A stretch of DNA of 64,000 nt from an uncultured Lachnospiraceae bacterium (GTDB lineage Bacteria > Bacillota > Clostridia > Lachnospirales > Lachnospiraceae). The notes under the pieces were generated by a model that made no database searches, had not been told where the DNA came from, and worked only from the letters and a program-made list of their open reading frames with translations. Position 1 is the first letter of the stretch, and each line of letters starts with the position of its first letter. Positions 35,651 to 43,569 of this stretch are shown here, in pieces. Where the stretch lies: NCBI GenBank assembly GCA_910580015.1, contig CAJTVT010000007.1:15135-79134 (forward strand), written 5' to 3'. The position numbers were made by a program, and so were the translations under genes.

Positions 35651-36079
35651 TTATTTCTGCATATGATTTGCGTAAAAGTATAGGGCTCCCGCTGTTTTTC
35701 CCAATGCCATAAAAAACATGATCCAGCCTAAACCCACTTTTATGCCAAACCGCCGGAACATAATTGGAAACGTATTTAGGATTTCCGCAAGCGCCACAGC
35801 AAGACATCCGGTAAAAACCCCTGCGGACAGTCCAAAGAGTACAACTGCCCAGATACCCAGAGGAAGATTTGGTGAAAAAATCGAGATCATATTTCCAAAA
35901 GTCCCGCCCAAAAGCACTGCATTTTCATAAGCCATAATATCCAGCGCCGTCCTGCTTTTGCCGATAATCCTTGGAACGATTCCAACTGAAATAATAAAAC
36001 TAAATACTCCTGCGGACACTGCTGAACCACATGCCAGCCCAAGAAATCCTAAAAATATTTGTCTCATCCACATGTTCAC
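35651..36079 (-). CDS. spoVAB: Stage V sporulation protein AB
   Basis: A 142-residue protein with four predicted membrane helices (IFLGFLGLACGSAVSAGVFSF; VLLGGTFGNMISIF; IWAVVLFGLSAGVFTGCLAVALA; GWIMFFMALGKTAGALYFY). GGSA/GNMIS segments are typical of SpoVAB. It sits between spoVAA and spoVAC in the standard order, with a 24-base gap from spoVAA. Confidence 0.9.
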   Translation of the reverse strand: MNMWMRQIFLGFLGLACGSAVSAGVFSFIISVGIVPRIIGKSRTALDIMAYENAVLLGGTFGNMISIFSPNLPLGIWAVVLFGLSAGVFTGCLAVALAEILNTFPIMFRRFGIKVGLGWIMFFMALGKTAGALYFYANHMQK

Positions 36080-36103
36080 AGGCTTCCTTTCCCTACAAGT
36101 ATT

Positions 36104-36754
36104 TTAATCCACATCATTGCTGGTTCCATTCCGTCCACAGTTTTCAATAAAAGTGGTGTCTACATCCTTCTCATAAGTGCGCATTTCTACCTGAATCGGA
36201 GTGGGATCATGGGTAATTTTCTTACGGCCCACATGGTTAAAAAACACCATAATTCCAAGGAACAATCCAATGGAATAGCAGATCTCTAAAACCGTAAATC
36301 CATTGGATTCTGTTCCCATCACCTGTTGATAATAATCCATAAAAACCTCACCCACTCCCACGTCGTTGTTAAAGGTCATAATGGTAAATGCAGAACCAAA
36401 GAAAATAAGTACACATAAAATTGCTGTTTTTAAATACAACAACCACTTTGCTTCCTCTTTGGGCTGGTATTCCAGAACAAAATCCTTTTCCCCGATATTC
36501 TGTATTTCCACATTGGGAAATTCCTGCCCTATCATTTCAATGATTTTTAACACTGAGAATACTTCTGTCTGCATTTTCTTCTTGCTCTGGTTTATTGGCG
36601 TATGAAAAGTGTAGACCTTCATCAGTTTCATTTTATTGATCAATGGACGATTGGTGGAGGTAATTTTGGCGATATCCTTTAATACCACCGAAGGATCCCG
36701 CACCAGCACATTCTGCTCAATCTTTAAATATACTGTTTCTGTGTTTCCAGCCAT
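36104..36754 (-). CDS. spoVAA: Stage V sporulation protein AA
   Basis: A 216-residue protein. The N-terminal domain (about 1-100; VYLKIEQNVLVRDPSVVLKDIAKI) is soluble, and two membrane helices follow (LYLKTAILCVLIFFGSAFTIM; VLEICYSIGLFLGIMVFF). The layout matches SpoVAA, the N-terminal domain of which helps assemble the channel. Its start codon overlaps the small upstream protein by 31 bases, so translation is coupled. This block is expected to be transcribed by forespore sigma factors. Confidence 0.92.
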   Translation of the reverse strand: MAGNTETVYLKIEQNVLVRDPSVVLKDIAKITSTNRPLINKMKLMKVYTFHTPINQSKKKMQTEVFSVLKIIEMIGQEFPNVEIQNIGEKDFVLEYQPKEEAKWLLYLKTAILCVLIFFGSAFTIMTFNNDVGVGEVFMDYYQQVMGTESNGFTVLEICYSIGLFLGIMVFFNHVGRKKITHDPTPIQVEMRTYEKDVDTTFIENCGRNGTSNDVD

Positions 36755-36957
36755 GACATACCCTCACTTTTCTCATACTCTTGATTCCAGGCAGTACAAC
36801 ACGGATTCTCTGCCGATTCTGCACCTTCTTTCACTAACGTTCCCTCTGTAATCTTTGCGTTCTCTTCCATATAATGAATGTAATAGAAAATGCCCCCGAT
36901 AATTGTGAGTATCACAACTACCAGAAGGCATATCCGATAAATCGTACTATGGCTCAT
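36724..36957 (-). CDS. Small single-pass membrane protein before spoVAA
   Basis: About 77 residues. ATG 36957 has AAAGGAAG at good spacing. One N-terminal helix (ICLLVVVILTIIGGIFYYI) is followed by an external-looking acidic tail with a Cys pair (ENPCCTAWNQEY). It overlaps spoVAA by 31 bases and lies directly behind a strong sigma-G-like promoter, so it is the first gene of the forespore operon. I know no family name for it; a spore-membrane role is inferred from position. Confidence 0.65.
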   Translation of the reverse strand: MSHSTIYRICLLVVVILTIIGGIFYYIHYMEENAKITEGTLVKEGAESAENPCCTAWNQEYEKSEGMSWLETQKQYI

Positions 36958-36987
36958 ATACTCACTTCCTTTTTCCATCTTTGGAAG

Positions 36988-37018
36988 TAGTATGCCATCT
37001 CATCCAAAATTTTATACA
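36988..37018 (-). promoter_or_regulatory. Sigma-G-type promoter of the spoVAA operon
   Basis: On the minus strand TGTATA (37013-37018), 18 bases, then CATACTA (36988-36994), the exact -10 consensus of forespore sigma-G in Bacillus. It lies between sigF and the small membrane protein gene. Confidence 0.65.
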
Positions 37019-37041
37019 TTCTTTTTTATCCTTTGAAATTT

Positions 37042-37794
37042 CTATCCTGCCTGCAGCTTTCGGCGCATCCCCAGTAAAATTTTTTTCTCAAGTCTGCTGA
37101 CCTGCACCTGACTGATACCCATCTGTTTTGCCACCTGCATCTGGGTCTGTTCCTTGAAATAACGAAGTTCAATCAACTCACGCTCCGTCTCTGTCAGTTC
37201 CGACAAAAGCTGTTCTAGTACCATATGGTCTAGCAGTATCGCATGACTGTCTTTTTGTTGGGGAAGTCGATCCGCAAGACAGATTTCCTTTCCCTCGGAA
37301 GAACTTGCCGTCCGATAAATGGACTCCACCTCACCATTTGCTTCCAGAGCCATAACAATCTCTTCCCTTGGAAGTCCTACTTCTTCTGATAATTCCATAA
37401 GTGTAGGCTCCCTGCCCAGGGATGTCTGTAGTTTTTCTCTGGCCTGTTTCACTTTGGCTCCATGTTCCTTCAGGCTACGGCTCACCTTAATCATACCATC
37501 ATCTCTGAGAAAACGGCGAATTTCTCCCGTAATCATGGGCACTGCATACGTTGAAAATTTTACAGAAAAAGACAGATCAAAATGGTCAATCGCTTTCATC
37601 AATCCAATGCTTCCTACCTGAAACAAATCTTCCAAATCATAACCTCGATTGGCAAATCTTCGTACAATACTCCAGATTAATCCCATATTATTCTGTACCA
37701 GAGCATCTCTAGCTGCGTGGTCTCCTGCCTGGGTACGTTCCAGAAGCTGCGTTACATTATCTTCCATCATATTTGTCTCATTCACTTGCCTCAT
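37042..37794 (-). CDS. sigF: Forespore sigma factor F
   Basis: A 250-residue sigma-70 family factor, the first forespore-specific sigma. Region 2 is NMGLIWSIVRRFANRGYDLEDLFQVGSIGLMKAIDHFD, with the core-binding and -10-recognition parts following (VKFSTYAVPMITGEIRRFLRDDG). Region 4 is ELTETERELIELRYFKEQTQMQVAKQMGISQVQVSRLEK. The start overlaps the spoIIAB stop by four bases (ATGA), so translation is coupled, which helps keep the anti-sigma balance. It ends the spoIIA operon. Confidence 0.97.
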   Translation of the reverse strand: MRQVNETNMMEDNVTQLLERTQAGDHAARDALVQNNMGLIWSIVRRFANRGYDLEDLFQVGSIGLMKAIDHFDLSFSVKFSTYAVPMITGEIRRFLRDDGMIKVSRSLKEHGAKVKQAREKLQTSLGREPTLMELSEEVGLPREEIVMALEANGEVESIYRTASSSEGKEICLADRLPQQKDSHAILLDHMVLEQLLSELTETERELIELRYFKEQTQMQVAKQMGISQVQVSRLEKKILLGMRRKLQAG

Positions 37795-38222
37795 CCTTCC
37801 CCTATGGTCTTTCGCATCGTCACACTGGTTCCTTTCCAGGGTTCAGAAATCACCTCTATCTCGTCCATAAATGCCTCCATAAATGCAAATCCCATTCCAG
37901 AACGCTCCAGCTCTGGCTTTGTGGTAAACAAAGGTTCCATAGCCTGTTCAATATCTCGGATTCCCTTTCCAGCATCCACCACCGAGATCTGCACAAGTCT
38001 TCCTTGTATTTGACAATGGATCCAGATACTGCCCTCTTTCTGTTCATATCCATGGATAATGCAGTTTGTCACCGCCTCACTGACTGCCGTCTTAATGTCT
38101 GCCAGCTCGTCCACTGTCGGATTCAGCTCTGCCACAAATGCCCCCACAGCAACTCTGGCAAACCCTTCATTGGAAGAGATGGCAGAAAATTCCATCTTCA
38201 GTTCATTTTTTAAATCGTTCAT
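37791..38222 (-). CDS. spoIIAB: Anti-sigma-F factor and kinase SpoIIAB
   Basis: A 143-residue GHKL-fold kinase. It holds sigma-F inactive and phosphorylates SpoIIAA on a serine. The ATP-binding boxes are DIKTAVSEAVTNCIIHGY (N box), VVDAGKGI (G1) and RSGMGFAFMEAFMD (G2). It is 27 bases after spoIIAA and overlaps sigF by four bases. Confidence 0.97.
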   Translation of the reverse strand: MNDLKNELKMEFSAISSNEGFARVAVGAFVAELNPTVDELADIKTAVSEAVTNCIIHGYEQKEGSIWIHCQIQGRLVQISVVDAGKGIRDIEQAMEPLFTTKPELERSGMGFAFMEAFMDEIEVISEPWKGTSVTMRKTIGEG

Positions 38223-38249
38223 ATTATCCTCCTTATATGATTGCCAAGT

Positions 38250-38555
38250 TTATTCCACTTCAATAATTTTTTTCAAACCAGATATTTGAAACACTCTTTG
38301 TATTTGTTCATTGAGATTAACTGCCTTAACATAACCGCCGGAAAAACGAACATTTTTACACCTGCCAATAATAGCCCCAATTCCAGAGCTATCCATAAAC
38401 TGCGTATCTGCAAAGTCAAATATCAGATTGCGCACTGGATATTGAAGCAACAGCCCGTCCGCCTCCTCTTTCAAAAATTCCGCCTGATAATGATCAAGTT
38501 CCTGTGGCATTCTCAAAATCAGGCATCCATATTCCTTCTCATATCTGTGTTCCAT
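38250..38555 (-). CDS. spoIIAA: Anti-anti-sigma factor SpoIIAA
   Basis: About 101 residues, STAS fold. ATG 38555 follows AAGGAAGGG at good spacing; an open frame of 89 more codons upstream crosses a structured non-coding region and is rejected. The phospho-acceptor serine lies in FMDSSGIGAIIGR, following the strand NLIFDFADTQ. Dephosphorylated SpoIIAA frees sigma-F from SpoIIAB. It heads the spoIIA operon. Confidence 0.95.
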   Translation of the reverse strand: MEHRYEKEYGCLILRMPQELDHYQAEFLKEEADGLLLQYPVRNLIFDFADTQFMDSSGIGAIIGRCKNVRFSGGYVKAVNLNEQIQRVFQISGLKKIIEVE

Positions 38556-38627
38556 AAATTCCCTTCCTTTCCGCCGCCGTGCGGTTCTATTAAAATCTTT
38601 TCTGGAAATGTGAAGAAATTTCCCCAT

Positions 38628-38709
38628 ATAATCCGAGTAGAGAAGACTTTTCCTACTCGTTGCACCCCGTGCGCCGCATAGCGGCATAATTCCACTGTAC
38701 GGGGCTGCA
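38628..38709 (-). promoter_or_regulatory. Upstream region of spoIIA with sigma-H-like site and stable hairpin
   Basis: On the minus strand AGGAAAA (38648-38654), 13 bases, then GGATTAT (38628-38634), which partly fits the sigma-H pattern known for spoIIA in Bacillus. Next to it (38659-38709) is a GC-rich stem, TGCACCCCGT paired with ACGGGGCTGCA, enclosing GCCGC...GCGGC. Both are unproven. Confidence 0.35.
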
Positions 38710-38715
38710 CATAAA

Positions 38716-38742
38716 AAGACGCCATAATTTCTATGACGTCTT
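38716..38742 (-). terminator. Terminator after the TPR gene
   Basis: AAGACGCCATA and TATGACGTCTT pair with one mismatch and a short loop; TTTTTA follows on the minus strand. Confidence 0.75.
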
Positions 38743-38867
38743 CTGTAACCTTTTTCTATTGTACCGATTTGGTGATGAAACATCGCCGACGATATAGCCC
38801 CTTTGGGGATGCGCATTCGCACAAAGATGTAAATATCGTGTTAGTGAAGATTCATCAACAACTAATT

Positions 38868-40187
38868 TTATGGCTGCTGATTCAGCTCTTCTAAATACCT
38901 CTGAGAAGAACGAGCACGCTGTGTTCCTGGATGCAACTCAATCATTCGCTGATAATATTTCTTGGCATTTTCCACGTCTCCAGTTTGACGACAGGACTGA
39001 GCAAGATAGTAAATGGCATATCCATCCTGATAATCCTCATCTGTCTCAACCACCTTGGTAAGACCTGGAATGGCCTCTGGAAAATTCCGGGTATTGTAAG
39101 CCTGTTCCGCCTGGGTATACAAAACAGCAATATATTGCTCGTTGATCTGGGCATCCAATCGATTATAAATTCCTTTTGTCTGGGCATCCAAAAGGCCCGC
39201 ATCTACATTTCCAATCAATTCTCCTGCCTGCTGGATATCCTCCTGAACAAACGCATCGTAAACCGTAAGCATCTTTTGATAATTCTCGATGGATTTCTGG
39301 CTGCTCTCCGATTCACTCTTCACTTTCTCCACCTGGCTTTTTAATTCCTCAATCTCCTGCTCCAGACTTTTAATTTCCTGATCTCTGGTTATCAGTTCAT
39401 TATTTGCCTCAAGTTCTGCCTTCCTCGCATCAGAGATTGCATTCTGTTGTACACTTGGAAGGATCAAAAACCAGGTAATCAGCATGCCAATGGCCACACC
39501 GATCACCAAGTTTAAAATCGTCATCACTGGAGAAGTATCTTTGATATTGGCAGGTTGGATGATCGTCTCATTGCCATTCTGATAAGAGGCCATAGCCTCC
39601 TTTTTCCGACGTTTTTCCTTCTTCTGAGAAGGCTCCTTTTGCAAGTGCTGTTCTGCCTCCTGCAAATACTTTAACGTGGTTACATTGTTGGTATCAATTT
39701 TTGCTGCTGCCCGAAGCTCCCTCCGCGCCAGTTCATATTTCTTGTCCTGTAGATACAAAAGCGCCAAAAGCTGATGTCCTTTTACAAGTCCCTGATTAGA
39801 GGCCAGTATTTTCTTTAACTGGATAATGGCAAGATCCCTGCTCCCCTGTTGACAGTAGAGCAGTGCTTGATTATATTTCTTGATCGTCTGGTTCACAGAA
39901 CTCAATCGAGAACGATTTGACTGAATATCATCTAAATATTGCTCTGCTGGGTTATCCTCTGGCTGAAGGCTACGGCTGATCACCCACTCGCTCAAGGCAT
40001 CCACCACCTCGCCCATTTCATAATAGACAAGTCCCAGAAGATTTCTGGCCGAAATATTGGCTTTATAGTATCTCAGACTGGTCCGCAAGGACTTGATAGC
40101 ACCAGACAAATCCCTAACATTGGCTTTTTCCAATCCATCATTATAAAGTGTATTTGACAAACGGATAATTTTATTATATGAATTCAT
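38868..40187 (-). CDS. TPR protein with transmembrane helix and coiled coil
   Basis: A 439-residue protein. The N-terminal part (about 1-175) has four to five TPR-like units (AIKSLRTSLRYYKANISARNLLGLVYYEMG; ELARRELRAAAKIDTNN). A basic linker follows, then one membrane helix (MTILNLVIGVAIGMLITWFLIL, about 220-241), a coiled coil (about 250-300, ITRDQEIKSLEQEIEELKSQVEKV) and outer TPR units (about 350-430, YAIYYLAQSCRQTGDVENAKKYY). TPRs on both sides of the membrane suggest a scaffold. It follows folC and the 46-residue gene, with repeat element C in between. Function unknown. Confidence 0.8.
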   Translation of the reverse strand: MNSYNKIIRLSNTLYNDGLEKANVRDLSGAIKSLRTSLRYYKANISARNLLGLVYYEMGEVVDALSEWVISRSLQPEDNPAEQYLDDIQSNRSRLSSVNQTIKKYNQALLYCQQGSRDLAIIQLKKILASNQGLVKGHQLLALLYLQDKKYELARRELRAAAKIDTNNVTTLKYLQEAEQHLQKEPSQKKEKRRKKEAMASYQNGNETIIQPANIKDTSPVMTILNLVIGVAIGMLITWFLILPSVQQNAISDARKAELEANNELITRDQEIKSLEQEIEELKSQVEKVKSESESSQKSIENYQKMLTVYDAFVQEDIQQAGELIGNVDAGLLDAQTKGIYNRLDAQINEQYIAVLYTQAEQAYNTRNFPEAIPGLTKVVETDEDYQDGYAIYYLAQSCRQTGDVENAKKYYQRMIELHPGTQRARSSQRYLEELNQQP

Positions 40188-40200
40188 ACCATTCCTTTCT

Positions 40201-40362
40201 TATTACTCCGGCGGTTAAATCTCGCAGTAGATTACGCAGAACAAATCTTCATATACAAGGCGAAAGATTGAGCTGTAGCGAGTGCTACAGCGATTGATGA
40301 CAACGCAGCAGATGGAGGTTTGGGCAAGTAAGATATTGTGATATTTAACTGCTGGAGTAATA
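40201..40362. repeat. Palindromic repeat element C
   Basis: Inverted ends TATTACTCCGGCGGTTAAAT and ATTTAACTGCTGGAGTAATA enclose the core CAAGGCGAAAGATTG, the perfect hairpin CTGTAGC...GCTACAG, and CGCAGCAGATGG. Ends match the outer copy of element A; the core matches A and B. It occupies the gap between the 46-residue gene and the TPR gene. Confidence 0.7.
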
Positions 40363-40376
40363 CCTTCCAACGGTTC

Positions 40377-40517
40377 TTAACGCTGTCTTGCATCTTTGAG
40401 AATCTCTTGCATAATATCTGTCATATCCGTCAAATCTCTATCATATATGGCATCCTCGGCCTCTTCCACCTCCAGGCTGGGTTTAAATTTCTTCAATTCC
40501 TCTTCAAAATTAATCAT
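40377..40517 (-). CDS. Conserved-looking 46-residue protein after folC
   Basis: The protein starts MINFEEELKKFKPSLEVEEAE and ends LQEILKDARQR-like, with a strongly acidic, helical composition. GGAGGAATAAT precedes the ATG at 40517, which overlaps the folC stop by four bases (ATGA), so it is translationally coupled. The good ribosome site and coupling argue that it is real. Function unknown. Confidence 0.65.
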   Translation of the reverse strand: MINFEEELKKFKPSLEVEEAEDAIYDRDLTDMTDIMQEILKDARQR

Positions 40518-41824
40518 ATTATTCCTCCTGCAATGCGTTCCAGTTCTCCAATAAGATAAAGAGAGCCTGCACAAAATAATGTCTGTCCTGGCCTTCTTAC
40601 CGACAATGCATACGCATACGCCTTTCCAATCTCTTCTATTTCTGTAATCCTGATTCTCAGTTGATGGTGTTCCGCTTTCTGCTGGAACACTTCGGACAGT
40701 TTTCTGACCTCAATTCCCCGTATACCAGGTACAGAAGTAAGAATCACCTCTTCCCAGTTCCCCTGTCCAAGCAAAATTTCTGCTGCATAATGGTAATCCT
40801 TCTCCTTCACCATGGAAAATAACAGAATTCCAGGCTGATCTGTAATCTGCTCTGTTGCCTCCAAAAACTTTACAATTCCATCAGAATTATGTGCACCATC
40901 AAAATATACACCAGGAGCAACTTGCTCCATCCTGCCTTTCCACTGAACACAGGCAAATCCCTGTATAATAGCTTCTCTAGCGATACACTCTTTATCTGCA
41001 ATGCAGTTCAAAGCTTCCAATGCTAATGCCGCATTCTGTGTCTGATAAGGCGCACCAAATGGAATCTCAAGTGTAGCAGTAACATCATAACCAGAATCAT
41101 AGGAAAATGCAATCTTTTTTCCAGTGTTTAATAAAATCTTAATGTTTTCGGGAAATACCGGAAAGAGCGGCGCCTCCAGCTTATCAGCGCGCTCTTTGAT
41201 TACCTGACGCACTTCTGGAAGAGATGCATCAAACACCACTGGCACCTGACTTTTTATGATTCCTGCCTTTTCTGATGCAATCTTAGAAATAGTATCTCCC
41301 AAAATTTCCGTATGTTCCAGACTGATAGAAGTAATCACCGTAAGCTGCGGATTTTGAATAATATTGGTAGCATCTAACCGACCGCCTAGCCCTGTCTCTA
41401 CGATCGCATACTCCACCTGCTCTTTTGCAAATATTACCATGCCCACAGCAAAAATAAACTCAAAAAAAGTGGGATAAGGCAAACCATTTTTTGTCATCTC
41501 TTCCGCTGCCTGAGCCACTTTCTCAGCAGCGCTTACAAACAGATTTCGATTACAAATCTCTCCTTGTAAGACAAACCGTTCTTCTATACAGACCAGATGT
41601 GGGGAAGTAAATAGTCCCGTCCGTCTCCCTGCCTGACGGAGCACACTGTCGATAAAAGCGCAGACACTTCCCTTACCATTGCTTCCAGCTACATGAATCA
41701 CCTTAAACTGTTCCTGTGGGGAACCCAACCGTTCGAATAGTTCTCTAGTATGCTCCAGATTATTTTTCGTTGTAAATTTGGGAATTTCTAATATCGCTTT
41801 TACAATCTCTTCATAGCTTCTCAT
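40514..41824 (-). CDS. folC: Folylpolyglutamate/dihydrofolate synthase
   Basis: A 436-residue Mur-ligase-fold enzyme that adds glutamates to folates and may also make dihydrofolate. The P loop is VAGSNGKGSVCAF near residue 50, followed by LFTSPHLV and the catalytic-site ATNIIQNPQLTVITSISLEHTEILG. C-terminal marks include WKGRMEQVAPGVYFDGAHN. AAAGGA lies seven bases before ATG 41824; the 12-codon upstream extension is not supported. The 46-residue gene is coupled to its end. Confidence 0.95.
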   Translation of the reverse strand: MRSYEEIVKAILEIPKFTTKNNLEHTRELFERLGSPQEQFKVIHVAGSNGKGSVCAFIDSVLRQAGRRTGLFTSPHLVCIEERFVLQGEICNRNLFVSAAEKVAQAAEEMTKNGLPYPTFFEFIFAVGMVIFAKEQVEYAIVETGLGGRLDATNIIQNPQLTVITSISLEHTEILGDTISKIASEKAGIIKSQVPVVFDASLPEVRQVIKERADKLEAPLFPVFPENIKILLNTGKKIAFSYDSGYDVTATLEIPFGAPYQTQNAALALEALNCIADKECIAREAIIQGFACVQWKGRMEQVAPGVYFDGAHNSDGIVKFLEATEQITDQPGILLFSMVKEKDYHYAAEILLGQGNWEEVILTSVPGIRGIEVRKLSEVFQQKAEHHQLRIRITEIEEIGKAYAYALSVRRPGQTLFCAGSLYLIGELERIAGGII

Positions 41825-42015
41825 TCGTACATCCTTTGTCTGCGGCAAATTAAGGCACATGTGCCCGTGCCGTCCTGGACATTATAATACAGCAGTGTAT
41901 TGAAATCCAGATCTAAATTGCAGAATTTTAAGATTTTCGTATGACAAATTTCAACATATGGTGTAGAGCAGGTGCAGCGCACCCTTTTGGCGCCTGAATC
42001 CTATAAGAGAACAAA

Positions 42016-42055
42016 GCAGCATATAAGAAATCTGTTGAGATCTCTTATATGCTGC
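42016..42055 (-). terminator. Hairpin after the DUF342 gene
   Basis: GCAGCATATAAGA and TCTTATATGCTGC form a perfect 13-bp stem with a 14-base loop. The minus-strand tail TTTGTTCTC is only partly T-rich. The rest of 41825-42015 has a small GGTGC...GCACC stem and nothing else clear. Confidence 0.6.
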
Positions 42056-42077
42056 CCCCACAATCCATTCAAATATT

Positions 42078-43439
42078 CTACGCCTCTAAAGCACACATAT
42101 GGATTCTGTCCATCTCTCGTACAAATTCAAGCTTCAACTGCTTTTCTTTTACTCTGACACGAAGCTCATCTATCTCCACGACAACGCCCGGATATACACA
42201 ATTGTTCACACGGATGCTGCCGCCCTTCGCACGCTGAAGCTGATCCTCCAACTTCTCCAGTTCCGCGGTATCTCCCGCTAACAATGCGGTATCACGAATC
42301 TTAACTCGAAGAAGATCGGTTCGTCTGGGATCATTTTTCAAATCCTGAAGAATCTTTAAGCCCTCTTCAATCTTGGCCAAATTCGCCTTCTCCACTTCAA
42401 TCTTATTCTGTAGAATGCCAATTCTGCGCTTTACTGCTGGATCATTTCCAATCTTAACACTGGTCTTCACTTCTCCTTCGCTGCCAAGAATATCTGCTTC
42501 AATGCTGCGAATTGCCCCAACTTCACCACCAATAATACTAGCTTTCTTGCCATTCAGAATAATACTCTCTCCACAAGACACCTGACAGTTCAAAAATACA
42601 TCTGCCTGAATTGTACCATTGGCATGAACCCTGGTATATTCAAAAAACTTTGCAGAAATATTTCCCTTACTGGTAATACTTGCTCTGGATGCTCCCATTA
42701 CCCCGCTTCGAAGGACGATATCCTTGCCCGCCTCAATGCTTGCTCCTTCCACAATTCCATCTACTGTCACAGTTCCAGTTGCCTTTACCATCAAACCGCT
42801 ACAGATACCACCATGGATAATGACATCTCCGCGGAAATCAATATTTCCAATAGACAGATCTGCATCTCCATTTACTTCGTATACTGGCAGAATCACAATT
42901 CTGTCCCCATTCATATCAATCTTGCCATCAATCTGGGCTGTATACGTGTCACCATCCTCAGAACGCTCGAACCCTTTGCCACGCAGAGGAACCAAATCTC
43001 TACCGCGCTTAGCCAAAATTGGCTTGCCTTTCAGATCCATGCCGTCTTTTCCTTGGATTGCCTTATGATATTTCGCGATCACCTGTCCCTCAGTGACAAT
43101 CTCGACCATCTTAATACTCCAGTAATCTACGGATCCATCTGGACGAAGCATAGGCTTCTTGCTGAAATTCATGTCAAACATATATTCATAATATCCGTCT
43201 ATGCCGTCCACGGGCTTATCAGCCTCTGCAACAAGGACCTCCTGATTATAGAGCTGGCCCTCCACTATATTTTTAACAGTGTCATCCTTAATCCCATAGG
43301 ATATTCCATTACTCTGTAGAATGCCTATCACTTCATCTACACTATAGCCTTCAAAACCTGGTTCTGGCAGAAATAAATAGGCCTTTGTGTTATCCCTGCT
43401 CAACCGAACCTTTGGATCATCTCTCGTTAATGCTGCCAT
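42078..43439 (-). CDS. FapA-like DUF342 protein
   Basis: About 453 residues. The N-terminal domain (LSRDNTKAYLFLPEPGFEGYSVDEV; SYGI) and the central beta-rich domain with repeated VNGDADLSIGNIDFRGDVIIHGGICSG and VTVDGIVEGASIEAG motifs match the flagellar-assembly-type FapA/DUF342 family, in which the middle forms a beta-helix. A C-terminal coiled coil (about 350-430) follows. No flagellar genes are nearby, so the role is unknown. The start is ATG 43439, eight bases after AAGGGGG; a GTG one codon before is possible. Confidence 0.85.
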   Translation of the reverse strand: MAALTRDDPKVRLSRDNTKAYLFLPEPGFEGYSVDEVIGILQSNGISYGIKDDTVKNIVEGQLYNQEVLVAEADKPVDGIDGYYEYMFDMNFSKKPMLRPDGSVDYWSIKMVEIVTEGQVIAKYHKAIQGKDGMDLKGKPILAKRGRDLVPLRGKGFERSEDGDTYTAQIDGKIDMNGDRIVILPVYEVNGDADLSIGNIDFRGDVIIHGGICSGLMVKATGTVTVDGIVEGASIEAGKDIVLRSGVMGASRASITSKGNISAKFFEYTRVHANGTIQADVFLNCQVSCGESIILNGKKASIIGGEVGAIRSIEADILGSEGEVKTSVKIGNDPAVKRRIGILQNKIEVEKANLAKIEEGLKILQDLKNDPRRTDLLRVKIRDTALLAGDTAELEKLEDQLQRAKGGSIRVNNCVYPGVVVEIDELRVRVKEKQLKLEFVREMDRIHMCALEA

Positions 43440-43490
43440 CACAGATTCCCCCTTTATATGGATTTCTGCTAAAATTCAAGTATATAATCT

Positions 43491-43519
43491 ATTTTAGCAA
43501 GAATTTATATTTTTTTCAA
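43491..43519 (-). promoter_or_regulatory. Promoter of the DUF342 gene
   Basis: On the minus strand TTGAAA (43514-43519) and TAAAAT (43491-43496), 17-base spacer. Confidence 0.65.
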
Positions 43520-43569
43520 TCTTTTTTACATTATTTCTTTGTTTTTCTTATCCATTATGGGAACTGCTG

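Noticed and set aside
38556..38822. An N-terminal extension of SpoIIAA
   Set aside because: The extra residues do not resemble the family and would run through a terminator and a GC-rich hairpin; ATG 38555 has a clear ribosome site.
42078..43439. Flagellar gene cluster membership of the FapA-like gene
   Set aside because: No flagellar or chemotaxis gene occurs in the window, so a flagellar role is not claimed.
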